Shown here: positions 25,513 through 33,180 of the stretch, one piece after another
Position numbering within the stretch: position 1 is the first letter of the stretch
How the letters are laid out: each line of letters opens with the position of its first letter
Assembly (NCBI GenBank): GCA_913058135.1
Contig: CAJXPR010000011.1
Coordinates: 1-53,703 of the forward strand
Length of the DNA stretch: 53,703 nucleotides
Direction: 5' to 3'
DNA from: an uncultured Gammaproteobacteria bacterium
GTDB lineage: Bacteria; Pseudomonadota; Gammaproteobacteria; Pseudomonadales; Pseudohongiellaceae
Program-made: the position numbers and the translations under genes
The notes under the pieces: generated by a model
Told to the model about the DNA's origin: nothing
Seen by the model: the letters and a program-made list of their open reading frames with translations, nothing else
The model's database searches: none

Positions 25513-25962
25513 ATGAGAAATTTCGATTTTGCCCCCCTGTACCGTTCAACTGTTGGTTTTGAACATCTGAGCCAACTGCTGGATTCCATCGCCCAGCGCG
25601 ATCAGAACCAGCCCAGCTATCCGCCGTACAATATTGAGCGGCTGGATAAAGATGAGTACCGAATTACTATGGCTGTTGCCGGTTTTAACCAGGATGAATT
25701 AAGCATCCAGTCCGAGCAGCAGACTCTCAAGGTTCGTGGCGACAAGGCAGAAGACAGCACCGAACGGCAGTACCTGCATCAAGGTATTGCAGCGCGTAAT
25801 TTTGAACGCGTCTTCCAACTGGCTGAGCACGTGAAAGTGGTCAATGCCAATCTGGAAAACGGTTTGCTGCACATTGAATTACGCCGGGAAGTGCCTGAAA
25901 CCATGAAGCCACGACAGATCCCGATCGGTCTGTCAGCGGACAAACTGATCGAAGGCAAATGA
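25513..25962 (+). CDS. ibpA: Small heat-shock protein IbpA (Hsp20)
   Basis: 149 aa. It is a holdase chaperone that coats aggregating proteins in the cytoplasm for later refolding by ClpB/DnaK. MRNFDFAPLYRSTVGFEHL is nearly the E. coli IbpA start. The alpha-crystallin domain spans about 35-125 (YPPYNIERLDKDEYRITMAV, GIAARNFERVFQLAEHV, NANLENGLLHIEL). The C-terminus has a PRQIPI stretch with the IxI-type anchoring motif. Three ATGs follow one another at 25507, 25510 and 25513; the last is chosen because it fits E. coli IbpA and lies seven bases from AGGA. Control is by the sigma-32 promoter and the ROSE-like hairpin upstream, and it ends at a terminator. Confidence 0.95.
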   Translation: MRNFDFAPLYRSTVGFEHLSQLLDSIAQRDQNQPSYPPYNIERLDKDEYRITMAVAGFNQDELSIQSEQQTLKVRGDKAEDSTERQYLHQGIAARNFERVFQLAEHVKVVNANLENGLLHIELRREVPETMKPRQIPIGLSADKLIEGK

Positions 25963-26004
25963 CTATTTGCCTGAACTGAACTCCGCAATACGAAGGTTAA
26001 TTCC

Positions 26005-26033
26005 AGGGCAGCTCACGGGCTGCCCTTTTTTTT
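26005..26033 (+). terminator. Rho-independent terminator of ibpA
   Basis: AGGGCAGC at 26005-26012 pairs with GCTGCCCT at 26019-26026 around a six-base loop, followed by a run of T to 26033. It lies 43 bases after the ibpA stop. Confidence 0.9.
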
Positions 26034-26100
26034 GTCTTGCCTTCGGCGCTGTTTTGTCTTGCCTCCGGCGCTGCGACAATAAGTCGCAGCCTCCGGCGCC
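26032..26100 (+). repeat. Short tandem and palindromic repeat
   Basis: Two copies of a unit of about 22 bases, TTTGTCTTGCCTYCGGCGCTG, start at about 26031 and 26053, and a partial third (CCTCCGGCGCC) is at 26090-26100. Between them CTGCGAC (26071-26077) and GTCGCAG (26083-26089) form a 7-bp hairpin with loop AATAA, and GGCGC/GCGCC lie outside it. It sits between the ibpA terminator and the next gene. It could be a REP-like repeat; one copy in the window is not enough to say. Confidence 0.6.
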
Positions 26101-26166
26101 CATTTGAGGGCGCCATCAGTTACACTTGTACTATTAGGAATCCTGCTTAGTACAGCGAGTGTCCAG

Positions 26167-27828
26167 ATGCGATCAAGTTCCCGAACCCGGTTATCCCTGT
26201 ACCTGCTTATTGTCACATTGACGGTGTTGAAAGCGAGCCATACGGTGGCGGCCGGTATGGAAACCGGCTGCATGAATGCCGATGAAATTTCCGTACATTG
26301 TGGTCACACGCCCAGTGCACATTACGACAGCGCAGATCGATTGTGGGTGGCGTTCGCGCAGAACAGCCATGTCTACGTGGTTAACTCCGTCGATCAGGGC
26401 AAAACGTTTTCCACGCCAGTTCGCGTTAACGAGTCGCCGGAGAACATTGAAACCAATGGCGAGAACCGTCCCAAGATCCTGACCGATAACGATGGCCAGC
26501 TGGTGTACGTATCGTGGACCGAGAAAACCGAAGGCCAGCATACCGGTGACATTCGCTTTTCCCGCTCCACCGATGGCGGCAGAAATTTTGAGGCGGTGCG
26601 CACCATCAATGACGATGGGCTGCTGACCAGCCATCGTTTTGACAGCCTGTTTCTGGCGCCCTCTGGCGATCTGTATCTGACCTGGCTGGACAAACGCGAG
26701 CTGGAGTATGCCGCACAGCGGGGTGAGGACTACACCGGCAGCGGAGTGTTTTATACGGTTTCCGACGACCAGGGACGGACATTCGCGGACAACCGTAAAA
26801 TAGCCGATCACAGCTGTGAATGTTGCCGCATTGCCGTAGCACCCTACGGCGACGACGGCATGGCGCTGATGTGGCGCCATGTATTTGATGGCACTACCCG
26901 TGATCATGCGATCGCCGGTGTTGGGCCCGAGGGGGTGCGCACCGAATTCAGCCGGGCGACAGTTGACGAGTGGCAAATTGATGCCTGTCCTCATCATGGG
27001 CCGTCAATGGCGCAGGGGCACCTGGAGGATGGGGAAAGCGTTTATCATATGACCTGGTTCAGCGCCGGTGATCGTCACAAAGGTATTTACTACGGCCGTC
27101 ATGCGCTCGGGTCGGGCGATACCCACATGGTGCGGCAGATTGATGGCAGCGCCGGTGCCAGTCACCCGCAGGTCGCCGAATGGCAGGGCGTGCAGCACCT
27201 GGTTTGGAAACTCTTTGACGGCACGGAAACCCGTATCCTGTGGATATACTCGCAGGATGACGGTGCCAGCTGGAGTGAACCGCAAATGCTGGCGCGGACC
27301 ACCAATGCCTCTGACCACCCCTTGCTGGTGTCCGGGCCTGACGGTCTGCAATTGAGTTGGCACAGCCGCAACGAAGGTTATCAGGTCATGGCATTGCCCG
27401 ATCCCGGTCTGGATATCAGGCCGTTTACGGCGCAGAGTTTCGCGCAGATCAAGGCTGAACGGGCAGGGCAGCCCTTTGTGCTCGCGTTATGGTCGGTGGA
27501 TTGCCCGCCCTGCATGGTGGAGCTCGATTTGCTGGGTCGGCTGCGCGATCAGTATCCGGAGTTGCCGTTGGTGCTGGTTTCCACCGATGACATTGCCATT
27601 CAGGCTGATGCCGAGGACTTTCTCAAAGATTATGGCCTGGATGACATGACGTCCTGGATGTTTGCTGATGATTATGCGGAGCCTTTGCGTTTCAGTATTG
27701 ATCCACAGTGGTTCGGGGAGCTGCCGCGCAGCTACCATTTTGATGCTGAACATCAGTTTCAGGCCCACAGCGGCATCATGACCGAGGCCCAGCTGAGGAG
27801 TTGGCTGGGCCTGCAGGCGACCCAATAA
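26167..27828 (+). CDS. Secreted Asp-box (sialidase-like) propeller fused to a thioredoxin domain
   Basis: 553 aa from the ATG at 26167, which begins a good signal peptide (cleavage near VAAG); the frame is open to 26104 but without support. About residues 35-400 are a BNR/sialidase-like propeller with four Asp boxes: SVDQGKTF, STDGGRNF, SDDQGRTF and SQDDGASW. It also has a cysteine-rich SCECCR and a DACPHHGPSM segment, which look like metal- or disulfide-binding. Residues from about 415 are a thioredoxin fold with the redox motif CPPC at 446-449 (WSVDCPPCMVEL). There are no obvious sialidase catalytic residues, so the enzyme name should not be used. A periplasmic redox or metal-related role is plausible. 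Confidence 0.75.
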   Translation: MRSSSRTRLSLYLLIVTLTVLKASHTVAAGMETGCMNADEISVHCGHTPSAHYDSADRLWVAFAQNSHVYVVNSVDQGKTFSTPVRVNESPENIETNGENRPKILTDNDGQLVYVSWTEKTEGQHTGDIRFSRSTDGGRNFEAVRTINDDGLLTSHRFDSLFLAPSGDLYLTWLDKRELEYAAQRGEDYTGSGVFYTVSDDQGRTFADNRKIADHSCECCRIAVAPYGDDGMALMWRHVFDGTTRDHAIAGVGPEGVRTEFSRATVDEWQIDACPHHGPSMAQGHLEDGESVYHMTWFSAGDRHKGIYYGRHALGSGDTHMVRQIDGSAGASHPQVAEWQGVQHLVWKLFDGTETRILWIYSQDDGASWSEPQMLARTTNASDHPLLVSGPDGLQLSWHSRNEGYQVMALPDPGLDIRPFTAQSFAQIKAERAGQPFVLALWSVDCPPCMVELDLLGRLRDQYPELPLVLVSTDDIAIQADAEDFLKDYGLDDMTSWMFADDYAEPLRFSIDPQWFGELPRSYHFDAEHQFQAHSGIMTEAQLRSWLGLQATQ

Positions 27829-27860
27829 CAGCAGCTAAGCAGCGGATTACAAAAGACTCT

Positions 27861-27890
27861 TTGACGTGGACTGCCTGTTTGTACTTTAAT
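27861..27890 (+). promoter_or_regulatory. Putative sigma-70 promoter for the dehydrogenase gene
   Basis: TTGACG at 27861-27866 and TTTAAT at 27885-27890 are 18 bases apart, five of six matches each to the consensus. They lie 36 bases upstream of the start at 27926. Confidence 0.5.
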
Positions 27891-27925
27891 CAGTGCCTGA
27901 TTTGAAGCGCAAACAGGATTGTCTT

Positions 27926-28927
27926 ATGAAAGCTGTTGGATATACAGACGGGCCACTGTTCGATTTTGAGGCCGACAAGCCCGTTCCGGGCCCCCGTGAC
28001 CTGCTTGTTAACGTCGACGCCATCGCCGTTAACCCTGTGGATACCAAGATCCGTGGTCGGGTCAAACCCGAGGACGCCACACCCAAAGTGCTGGGCTGGG
28101 ACGCGGTTGGTCGCGTCGCGGCAGTCGGGGCGGAGGTCGAGACCTTCAAAACAGGCGATCGGGTGTGGTACGCCGGAGATGTCAGTCGCAGCGGCTGCAA
28201 TGCCCAGTTTCAGTGTGTTGATGAGCGTATTGCTGCACTGGCCCCGAATTCACTGAGCGACGCCGAAGCAGCCGCACTGCCATTGACCACCATCACTGCC
28301 TGGGAAATGTTGTTTGATCGCCTGCAGTTGCCCGGCGGCGACGATGGCGCAGGACGTGTCCTGCTCATCGTTGGGGCCAGTGGCGGCGTCGGCTCGATGC
28401 TGGTTCAGCTTGCCAGGCAGTTGACCCGCGCGACAATCATCGCCACCGCCTCACGCCCGGAGAGCAAGGCCTGGGTGGAGCGCCTGGGTGCTCACCACGT
28501 ACTGGACCATAGCCAGCCTTTGCAGCCTCAACTGGCCGGCATCGGCCTGGCTGATATCACGGACGCTGCCTGCGTCAACCGCACAGGTGAGCATTACGCA
28601 GACATCGTAGCCATGATGCGCCCGCAGGGCCGCTTGTGCCTGATTGATGACCCCGTTGAACCTTTGGATATCAAGCTGATGAAGCAGAAGAGTCTGTCGC
28701 TGCACTGGGAGTTCATGTTCACACGCGCCCTGTTCAAGACCTCAGATATGAAGGCTCAACACGCCTTGTTGTCACAGGTTGCACAATTGATCGACAAAGG
28801 TTCGCTACAGACCACGATGGGCGAGCATTTTGGTGTCATCAATGCAGCCAATCTGGAGCGCGCTCACGAGGCCATGAAGACCGAACATACCATCGGCAAG
28901 GTTGTCCTGGAAGGATTTGACGCCTGA
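27926..28927 (+). CDS. Zinc-type alcohol dehydrogenase / quinone oxidoreductase family protein
   Basis: 333 aa. A medium-chain dehydrogenase: GroES-like N-terminal half (PRDLLVNVDAIAVNPVDTKIR, VLGWDAVGRVAAVGAEV, GDRVWYAG) and an NADPH Rossmann domain (LIVGASGGVGSMLVQLARQL). It lacks the zinc-ligand cysteines of true alcohol dehydrogenases, as in the ZTA/quinone oxidoreductase branch, which reduces quinones or alkenals in the cytoplasm. The ATG at 27926 begins MKAVGYT, the usual start of this branch; the earlier TTG at 27893 is less likely. It is followed 45 bases later by the nitronate monooxygenase gene and is probably co-transcribed with it. Confidence 0.87.
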   Translation: MKAVGYTDGPLFDFEADKPVPGPRDLLVNVDAIAVNPVDTKIRGRVKPEDATPKVLGWDAVGRVAAVGAEVETFKTGDRVWYAGDVSRSGCNAQFQCVDERIAALAPNSLSDAEAAALPLTTITAWEMLFDRLQLPGGDDGAGRVLLIVGASGGVGSMLVQLARQLTRATIIATASRPESKAWVERLGAHHVLDHSQPLQPQLAGIGLADITDAACVNRTGEHYADIVAMMRPQGRLCLIDDPVEPLDIKLMKQKSLSLHWEFMFTRALFKTSDMKAQHALLSQVAQLIDKGSLQTTMGEHFGVINAANLERAHEAMKTEHTIGKVVLEGFDA

Positions 28928-28972
28928 CGGTTCCCTACCCAACCATAATTCACCCCATTTTGCGGAGCTTCC

Positions 28973-29929
28973 ATGTCACGATTGCCCCCGGTATTAAAAA
29001 ATCTGCCCTTTCCAGTAGTGGGCTCGCCACTGTTCATCATCAGCAACCCTAAACTGGTCATCGCCCAGTGTATTGCCGGTGTGGTCGGCTCCATGCCGGC
29101 GTTGAATGCGCGACCCGCGGAACAACTGGAAGACTGGTTGGCGGAGATTACCGAAACCCTGAGCGCATACAACAAAGCCAATCCGGAAAATCCGGCAGCG
29201 CCCTTTGCCATCAACCAGATTGTGCATCGCAGCAACGACCGGCTGGATCACGACATGGCACTGTGTGAGAAGTACAAGGTGCCCATCATTATCACCAGCC
29301 TGGGTGCACGGGAGGATGTCAACAAGGCCGTGCAGGGCTGGGGCGGCATTGTCCTGCATGATGTGATCAACAACGTATTTGCCCGCAAGGCTATCGACAA
29401 GGGCGCTGACGGCCTGATCTGCGTGGCAGCCGGTGCCGGTGGTCATGCCAGCGTCAAAAGCCCGTTCGCCATGGTTCAGGAGATCCGGGAATGGTTCGAC
29501 GGGCCGCTGCTACTGGCCGGTTCCATTGCTACCGGCCGCGCCGTCCTGGCGGCACAGGCGATGGGGGCGGACCTTGCCTATATAGGATCCCCCTTTATCG
29601 CCACAGATGAGGCGCGTGCCGTCGATGATTACAAGAAGATGATTGTGGCAAGCAACTCGGATGATATTGTGTACAGCAATTTTTACACCGGCGTCCATGG
29701 TAATTATCTTAAAGGTAGCATTATTAATGCCGGCATGGACCCGGATAACCTGCCTGAGTCCGACCCCAGCAAAATGAACTTCGGCGGCGGTGGCGAGAAA
29801 CGTGCCTGGCGTGACATCTGGGGCTGCGGTCAGGGCATTGGCGCCATTCGTGAAATCGTGCCCACGGCCACCCTGGTCGCACGTCTGCGGCGTGAATATG
29901 CTGAAGCCAAAAGCAGTTTGTGCCAGTAG
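28973..29929 (+). CDS. Nitronate monooxygenase (NMO) family FMN protein
   Basis: 318 aa. FMN-dependent TIM barrel related to 2-nitropropane dioxygenase, which oxidises alkyl nitronates; some relatives act in fatty-acid desaturation instead. Features: PVVGSPLFIISNPKLVIAQ, INQIVHRSNDRLDHDM, GADGLICVAAGAGGHA (flavin phosphate region with GAGGH) and PLLLAGSIATGRAVLAAQAM with MGADLAYIGSPF. A GGAG six bases upstream supports the ATG. It precedes a FMN glutamate-synthase-like gene by 21 bases. Confidence 0.88.
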   Translation: MSRLPPVLKNLPFPVVGSPLFIISNPKLVIAQCIAGVVGSMPALNARPAEQLEDWLAEITETLSAYNKANPENPAAPFAINQIVHRSNDRLDHDMALCEKYKVPIIITSLGAREDVNKAVQGWGGIVLHDVINNVFARKAIDKGADGLICVAAGAGGHASVKSPFAMVQEIREWFDGPLLLAGSIATGRAVLAAQAMGADLAYIGSPFIATDEARAVDDYKKMIVASNSDDIVYSNFYTGVHGNYLKGSIINAGMDPDNLPESDPSKMNFGGGGEKRAWRDIWGCGQGIGAIREIVPTATLVARLRREYAEAKSSLCQ

Positions 29930-29950
29930 GCGCCGGATCGGGGAAGCTTG

Positions 29951-31594
29951 ATGACAGCAGCAGTGAGATTCTATTGGGCGTTTGTGGTGCTGATGTTGCC
30001 GCTAAGCTTCTATGTGCTGGTTGACGCGACGCAATGGTCTATTGCCCCGGTATCCCTGTTCCAGCAACCCTGGCAGCTGATCCTGTTTCTGGGAGTGGTA
30101 GTGTTTGCGGCCACCGGCCTGTATGACCTGTTTATTGCGGACAGCAATCTGCGCAAGAATTATCCGGTGTTCGCCAATATCCGGTTTATGCTGGAAGGCA
30201 TCCGTCCGGAAATTCGCCAGTATTTTATTGCTGACAACCTGGAAGAAGCTCCCTTCAATCGGGAAACGCGCGATCTCATTTACCGACGCGCCAAGCAACT
30301 GGACGATACCCTGCCGTTCGGCACCGAACGGGATATCCTGGCCGACGGTTATCTGTGCATATTCCACTCCATCAATGCCAGACATATCAATCCCGAGCAT
30401 GCCCGGGTCACGATTGGTGGTCCCGCATGCCGGCAACCTTACAGTTCGGCGTTGTTGAACGTGTCCGGCATGAGTTTCGGAGCGCTCAGTAACAATGCCA
30501 TCAGTGCGCTGAACAAGGGCGCAAAACTGGGCGGCTTTTCGCACAATACCGGAGAGGGAGGCATCAGCCCCTATCACCTCGAACACGGTGGTGATCTGGT
30601 TTGGCAGATAGGCACTGGTTATTTCGGTTGCCGCCAGACAGATGGCCGTTTCAGTGATGAAGCGTTTCGCCGCGCGGCAGCTCATGACGCCGTTAAAATG
30701 ATCGAAATCAAATTATCACAGGGAGCCAAGCCATCTCATGGCGGGGTATTGCCTGGTGCCAAGGTCAGCCCGGAGATTGCCGCCATTCGTCTGGTAGAGG
30801 TAGGGCAGACGGTCTACTCGCCAGCGTCGCACCCCGAGTTTGATACACCGCGGGGACTGCTTGAATTTGTGCAACGTTTGCGCGAACTGAGTGATGGCAA
30901 ACCCGTTGGCTTCAAATTGTGCATAGGCAAAAAGTCCGAATTCATGGCCATTGTCAAGGCCATGGTGGACACCGGTATTCTCCCCGATTTTATTAATATC
31001 GACGGTGCTGAAGGAGGGACAGGCGCAGCGCCAATGGAGTTCTCCAACCGGCTGGGTATGCCGGTGCTGGAGGCCACCTATTTTGTCGAGCAGGTGCTCA
31101 AAGGTGCCGGGTTGCGCCAGGATATCAAATTGATAGCGGCAGGCAAGACAGCCAGTGGTTTTGATATATTGGCCAAGATTGCACTGGGCGCCGACGTGGT
31201 TAATTCCGGCCGTGCCATGATGCTTGCGCTGGGCTGTATTCAGTCCAAGTCCTGCAATACCAATAAATGTCCGACAGGGGTCGCAACACAGGACGCCTCA
31301 CGGGCAAAAGCGGTCAATGTTGATCTGCGTGCTGTACGGGTCAGGAATTTTCAGGCGGGTACAGTGTCGGCATTCCTGGAGCTGTGCGGCGCGCTGGGCT
31401 ATGAGCACCCGGGACAATTACAGCCATCAGACCTCCATCAGCGCACCGACAAGGGACTGCGTCATTTTGACCAGATCTATACGCCTCTGCGCCACGAGCA
31501 ACTGATTGAAGGCAGGGTGCCTGAGGCGTATGAAGATGACTGGCACAAGGCGAGCGCGGACAGTTTCCAGGGCGTGCTTAAAACAGGTGCTTGA
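29951..31594 (+). CDS. FMN-binding glutamate-synthase-family protein
   Basis: 547 aa from the ATG at 29951, preceded by GGGGAAG. Two hydrophobic helices (about 1-55) suggest membrane attachment. The rest corresponds to the FMN/[3Fe-4S] half of glutamate synthase: MSFGALSNNAISALNKGA, NTGEGGISPYHLEHGGDLV, GVLPGAKVSPEIAAIR, GFKLCIGKKSEF, NIDGAEGGTGAAP and a cysteine cluster C-x5-C-x4-C at 429, 435 and 440 (CIQSKSCNTNKC). It lacks the glutaminase domain, so it is not an ordinary GltB. The reaction is unknown; family members sit beside flavin enzymes. It is likely in the same operon as the NMO gene. Confidence 0.85.
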   Translation: MTAAVRFYWAFVVLMLPLSFYVLVDATQWSIAPVSLFQQPWQLILFLGVVVFAATGLYDLFIADSNLRKNYPVFANIRFMLEGIRPEIRQYFIADNLEEAPFNRETRDLIYRRAKQLDDTLPFGTERDILADGYLCIFHSINARHINPEHARVTIGGPACRQPYSSALLNVSGMSFGALSNNAISALNKGAKLGGFSHNTGEGGISPYHLEHGGDLVWQIGTGYFGCRQTDGRFSDEAFRRAAAHDAVKMIEIKLSQGAKPSHGGVLPGAKVSPEIAAIRLVEVGQTVYSPASHPEFDTPRGLLEFVQRLRELSDGKPVGFKLCIGKKSEFMAIVKAMVDTGILPDFINIDGAEGGTGAAPMEFSNRLGMPVLEATYFVEQVLKGAGLRQDIKLIAAGKTASGFDILAKIALGADVVNSGRAMMLALGCIQSKSCNTNKCPTGVATQDASRAKAVNVDLRAVRVRNFQAGTVSAFLELCGALGYEHPGQLQPSDLHQRTDKGLRHFDQIYTPLRHEQLIEGRVPEAYEDDWHKASADSFQGVLKTGA

Positions 31595-31603
31595 ATCCCG
31601 TAT

Positions 31604-32200
31604 TTAAAGCACGTACATGACTATCCAGTCAGCTATCAGTGCGGGCTTGTCTTCACCTTCAATTTCAATGCTGACTGCATGGCGCATCAGTACTTCCTGC
31701 TCGGACCTTTCCTGTGCGCTGAGCAGAGTGAAACGCCCGCGTATGCGTTTGCCGATCCGGACCGGACTCAGAAAACGGACGCGATCCAGGCCATAAATAA
31801 TGGACTGTTTGGTGCCCAGGATTTTTAGTGAGCCCTGCGTGGCAAAGGTCGGAACCAGTGCCATGGTCAGCATGCCGTGCGCGATCGTGCCATCGTAGCA
31901 GGTCTCACGCGCCGAGCGTTCCTTGTCGATATGGATGAACTGAAAGTCGCCGGTAGCGCCGGCAAAGCGGTTGACCCGTTCCTGTGTGACCGGGAACCAT
32001 TTAGTGACTCCGACTTCTTTGCCGAGATAGAGTTGCGCTGTTTCCAGGCTGACTCTCAGCGGCAGGGTTTTATCGTCCTGGGTAAGGCAAGTGGTTGTTA
32101 CATAATTACGTAATTGCGACTCGGGCGTTATGGTCGCCGAATCGTTCAGGTAGTTACGCAAATCCTGCAAAAAATCTTGTTGCGGCATAGTCTGGTTCAT
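31604..32200 (-). CDS. MaoC-like (R)-specific hydratase/dehydratase domain protein
   Basis: 198 aa. The core is the hot-dog fold MaoC domain (FPVTQERVNRFAGATGDFQFIHIDKE, TIAHGMLTMALVPTFA, VRIGKRIRGRFTLL). The catalytic pair is Asp in TGDF and His at IHID. It hydrates enoyl-CoA or a related thioester and could feed (R)-3-hydroxyacyl-CoA. It has about 60 extra N-terminal residues compared with the minimal domain. Convergent with the glutamate-synthase-like gene, nine bases apart. Two palindromes just upstream (32228-32245 and 32258-32270) are candidate operators. Confidence 0.85.
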   Translation of the reverse strand: MNQTMPQQDFLQDLRNYLNDSATITPESQLRNYVTTTCLTQDDKTLPLRVSLETAQLYLGKEVGVTKWFPVTQERVNRFAGATGDFQFIHIDKERSARETCYDGTIAHGMLTMALVPTFATQGSLKILGTKQSIIYGLDRVRFLSPVRIGKRIRGRFTLLSAQERSEQEVLMRHAVSIEIEGEDKPALIADWIVMYVL

Positions 32201-32227
32201 TTAATTGTTATTGATATAAGGCCAAGG

Positions 32228-32245
32228 TTGCATAGCGAGATGCAA
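32228..32245. promoter_or_regulatory. Operator-like palindrome TTGCAT-N6-ATGCAA
   Basis: A perfect 6+6 inverted repeat (32228-32233, 32240-32245) with a six-base spacer, 28-45 bases upstream of the MaoC start. It has the size of a dimeric repressor site. The binding protein is unknown. Confidence 0.4.
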
Positions 32246-32257
32246 GTCACACGTTGG

Positions 32258-32270
32258 TGACATCCTGTCA
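32258..32270. promoter_or_regulatory. TGACATNNTGTCA palindrome upstream of the MaoC gene
   Basis: TGACATCCTGTCA has the same half-sites, spacing and central T as the two operator copies next to the TetR gene (47180-47192 and 47198-47210). It lies about 58-70 bases before the MaoC start. It may be a further site of that regulator (inference). Confidence 0.45.
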
Positions 32271-32421
32271 AAAATAGACAAGTTCCCGGATTATGGGTCA
32301 GAATTCTGGTGACTGCAATATCAAGGCAGGACTTTCGACAGAGCGAATGTTCGTGCTCAAAAACGGGCACAAATGCGCACTAAAGGTGTGCGCAGGAGGG
32401 GTAGGGGGTTTTAACGGAAGT

Positions 32422-32454
32422 GTCGGCGCAATGGATTTGTGTCCATGCGCCGAC
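32422..32454 (-). other. Stem-loop downstream of the cytochrome c gene
   Basis: GTCGGCGCAATGGA (32422-32435) and TCCATGCGCCGAC (32442-32454) form a stem of 13 pairs with one bulged A and a six-base loop. It lies 21 bases after the cytochrome c stop on the minus strand. The T-tract after it is poor, so it may be a weak terminator or an mRNA-stabilising hairpin. The rest of 32201-32474 has no gene. Confidence 0.5.
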
Positions 32455-32474
32455 AGAGGGCCGAGAGGGCCGGA

Positions 32475-33107
32475 TTAACGGCCGAGCGTATTAATGTAGC
32501 TGACAATATCTCTCATGGCGGCGCGGTCGGGGATTCCCTGAGCCATCATGCGCATCTGAGTGCCATAGCGGTCCTGGGTGTCGTAGCCGCGATAGCCTTC
32601 CTTGAAATTGACCAGCTGGTTCATCAGGTACCAGTCATTTTGCCCGGCCAATGCGGGTGCATTCATGGCTTCATTGCCTTGCCCGTCTGCGCCGTGGCAG
32701 GCGACACAGGTCTGGTATAATTGCTCACCGCGCGCTGCGTCGCCGTCAGTGATGGTGATCTCGGCTGGCTTGTATTCCCAGGTGCCGGCCCAGTCGATAA
32801 TATCGGTGATGCTTTCGTCGCTCAGGATCGCGGCCATGGGTTGCATTTCCTGACCAGGAATATCTTCAGGATGCGTACCTCGCAATCCGTCACGGAATAA
32901 TTCGAGCTGTCGCTTCAGATACCAGGGTTCCATGCCCGCGAGGCGGGGTGCATCAATACCCTGATTGCCCTGTCCGTCAGTGCCGTGACAGGTCAGACAG
33001 AATCGGTCACTGACTTCTACGCCGTCAACGGTTGCGGCCTGAGCGCTCAGGCTCAATGCGGTTCCCAGCGCCAGACTGAACCAGAATCCTGCTTTATGCT
33101 TGTTCAT
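32475..33107 (-). CDS. Diheme cytochrome c (cytochrome c4-like)
   Basis: 210 aa. Signal peptide 1-25 (cleavage near AQAA). Two class-I cytochrome domains: heme sites CLTCH at 37-41 and CVACH at 134-138, each followed by a GxGN segment, with Met ligands likely in GQEMQPMA and QMRMMAQG. It carries electrons in the periplasm to a terminal oxidase or other acceptors. It could also accept electrons from the GMC dehydrogenase elsewhere in the window, but nothing shows this. It has its own terminator-separated unit downstream of the TonB receptor gene. Confidence 0.9.
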   Translation of the reverse strand: MNKHKAGFWFSLALGTALSLSAQAATVDGVEVSDRFCLTCHGTDGQGNQGIDAPRLAGMEPWYLKRQLELFRDGLRGTHPEDIPGQEMQPMAAILSDESITDIIDWAGTWEYKPAEITITDGDAARGEQLYQTCVACHGADGQGNEAMNAPALAGQNDWYLMNQLVNFKEGYRGYDTQDRYGTQMRMMAQGIPDRAAMRDIVSYINTLGR

Positions 33108-33125
33108 AGTGTTTTATCTCTCGTT

Positions 33126-33156
33126 AAAAAAGGGACGGGGCGAACCCCGTCCCTTT
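33126..33156 (-). terminator. Rho-independent terminator of the TonB receptor gene
   Basis: A perfect 12-bp stem, AAAGGGACGGGG at 33129-33140 with CCCCGTCCCTTT at 33145-33156, has a four-base loop that reads TTCG on the minus strand. Six A residues (33126-33131) give a U-run on that strand. It lies 25 bases after the receptor's stop and just upstream of the cytochrome c start. Confidence 0.9.
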
Positions 33157-33180
33157 GATTTTACAACCATCTAACGGGTG

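Noticed and set aside
26104-26166. An earlier start for the propeller-thioredoxin gene at 26104
   Set aside because: It is a TTG without a ribosome site, and the signal peptide begins properly at the ATG at 26167.
26167-27828. Calling the propeller-thioredoxin protein a sialidase
   Set aside because: Asp boxes are shared by many non-sialidase propellers, and the arginine triad and catalytic Tyr/Glu/Asp of sialidases were not identifiable.
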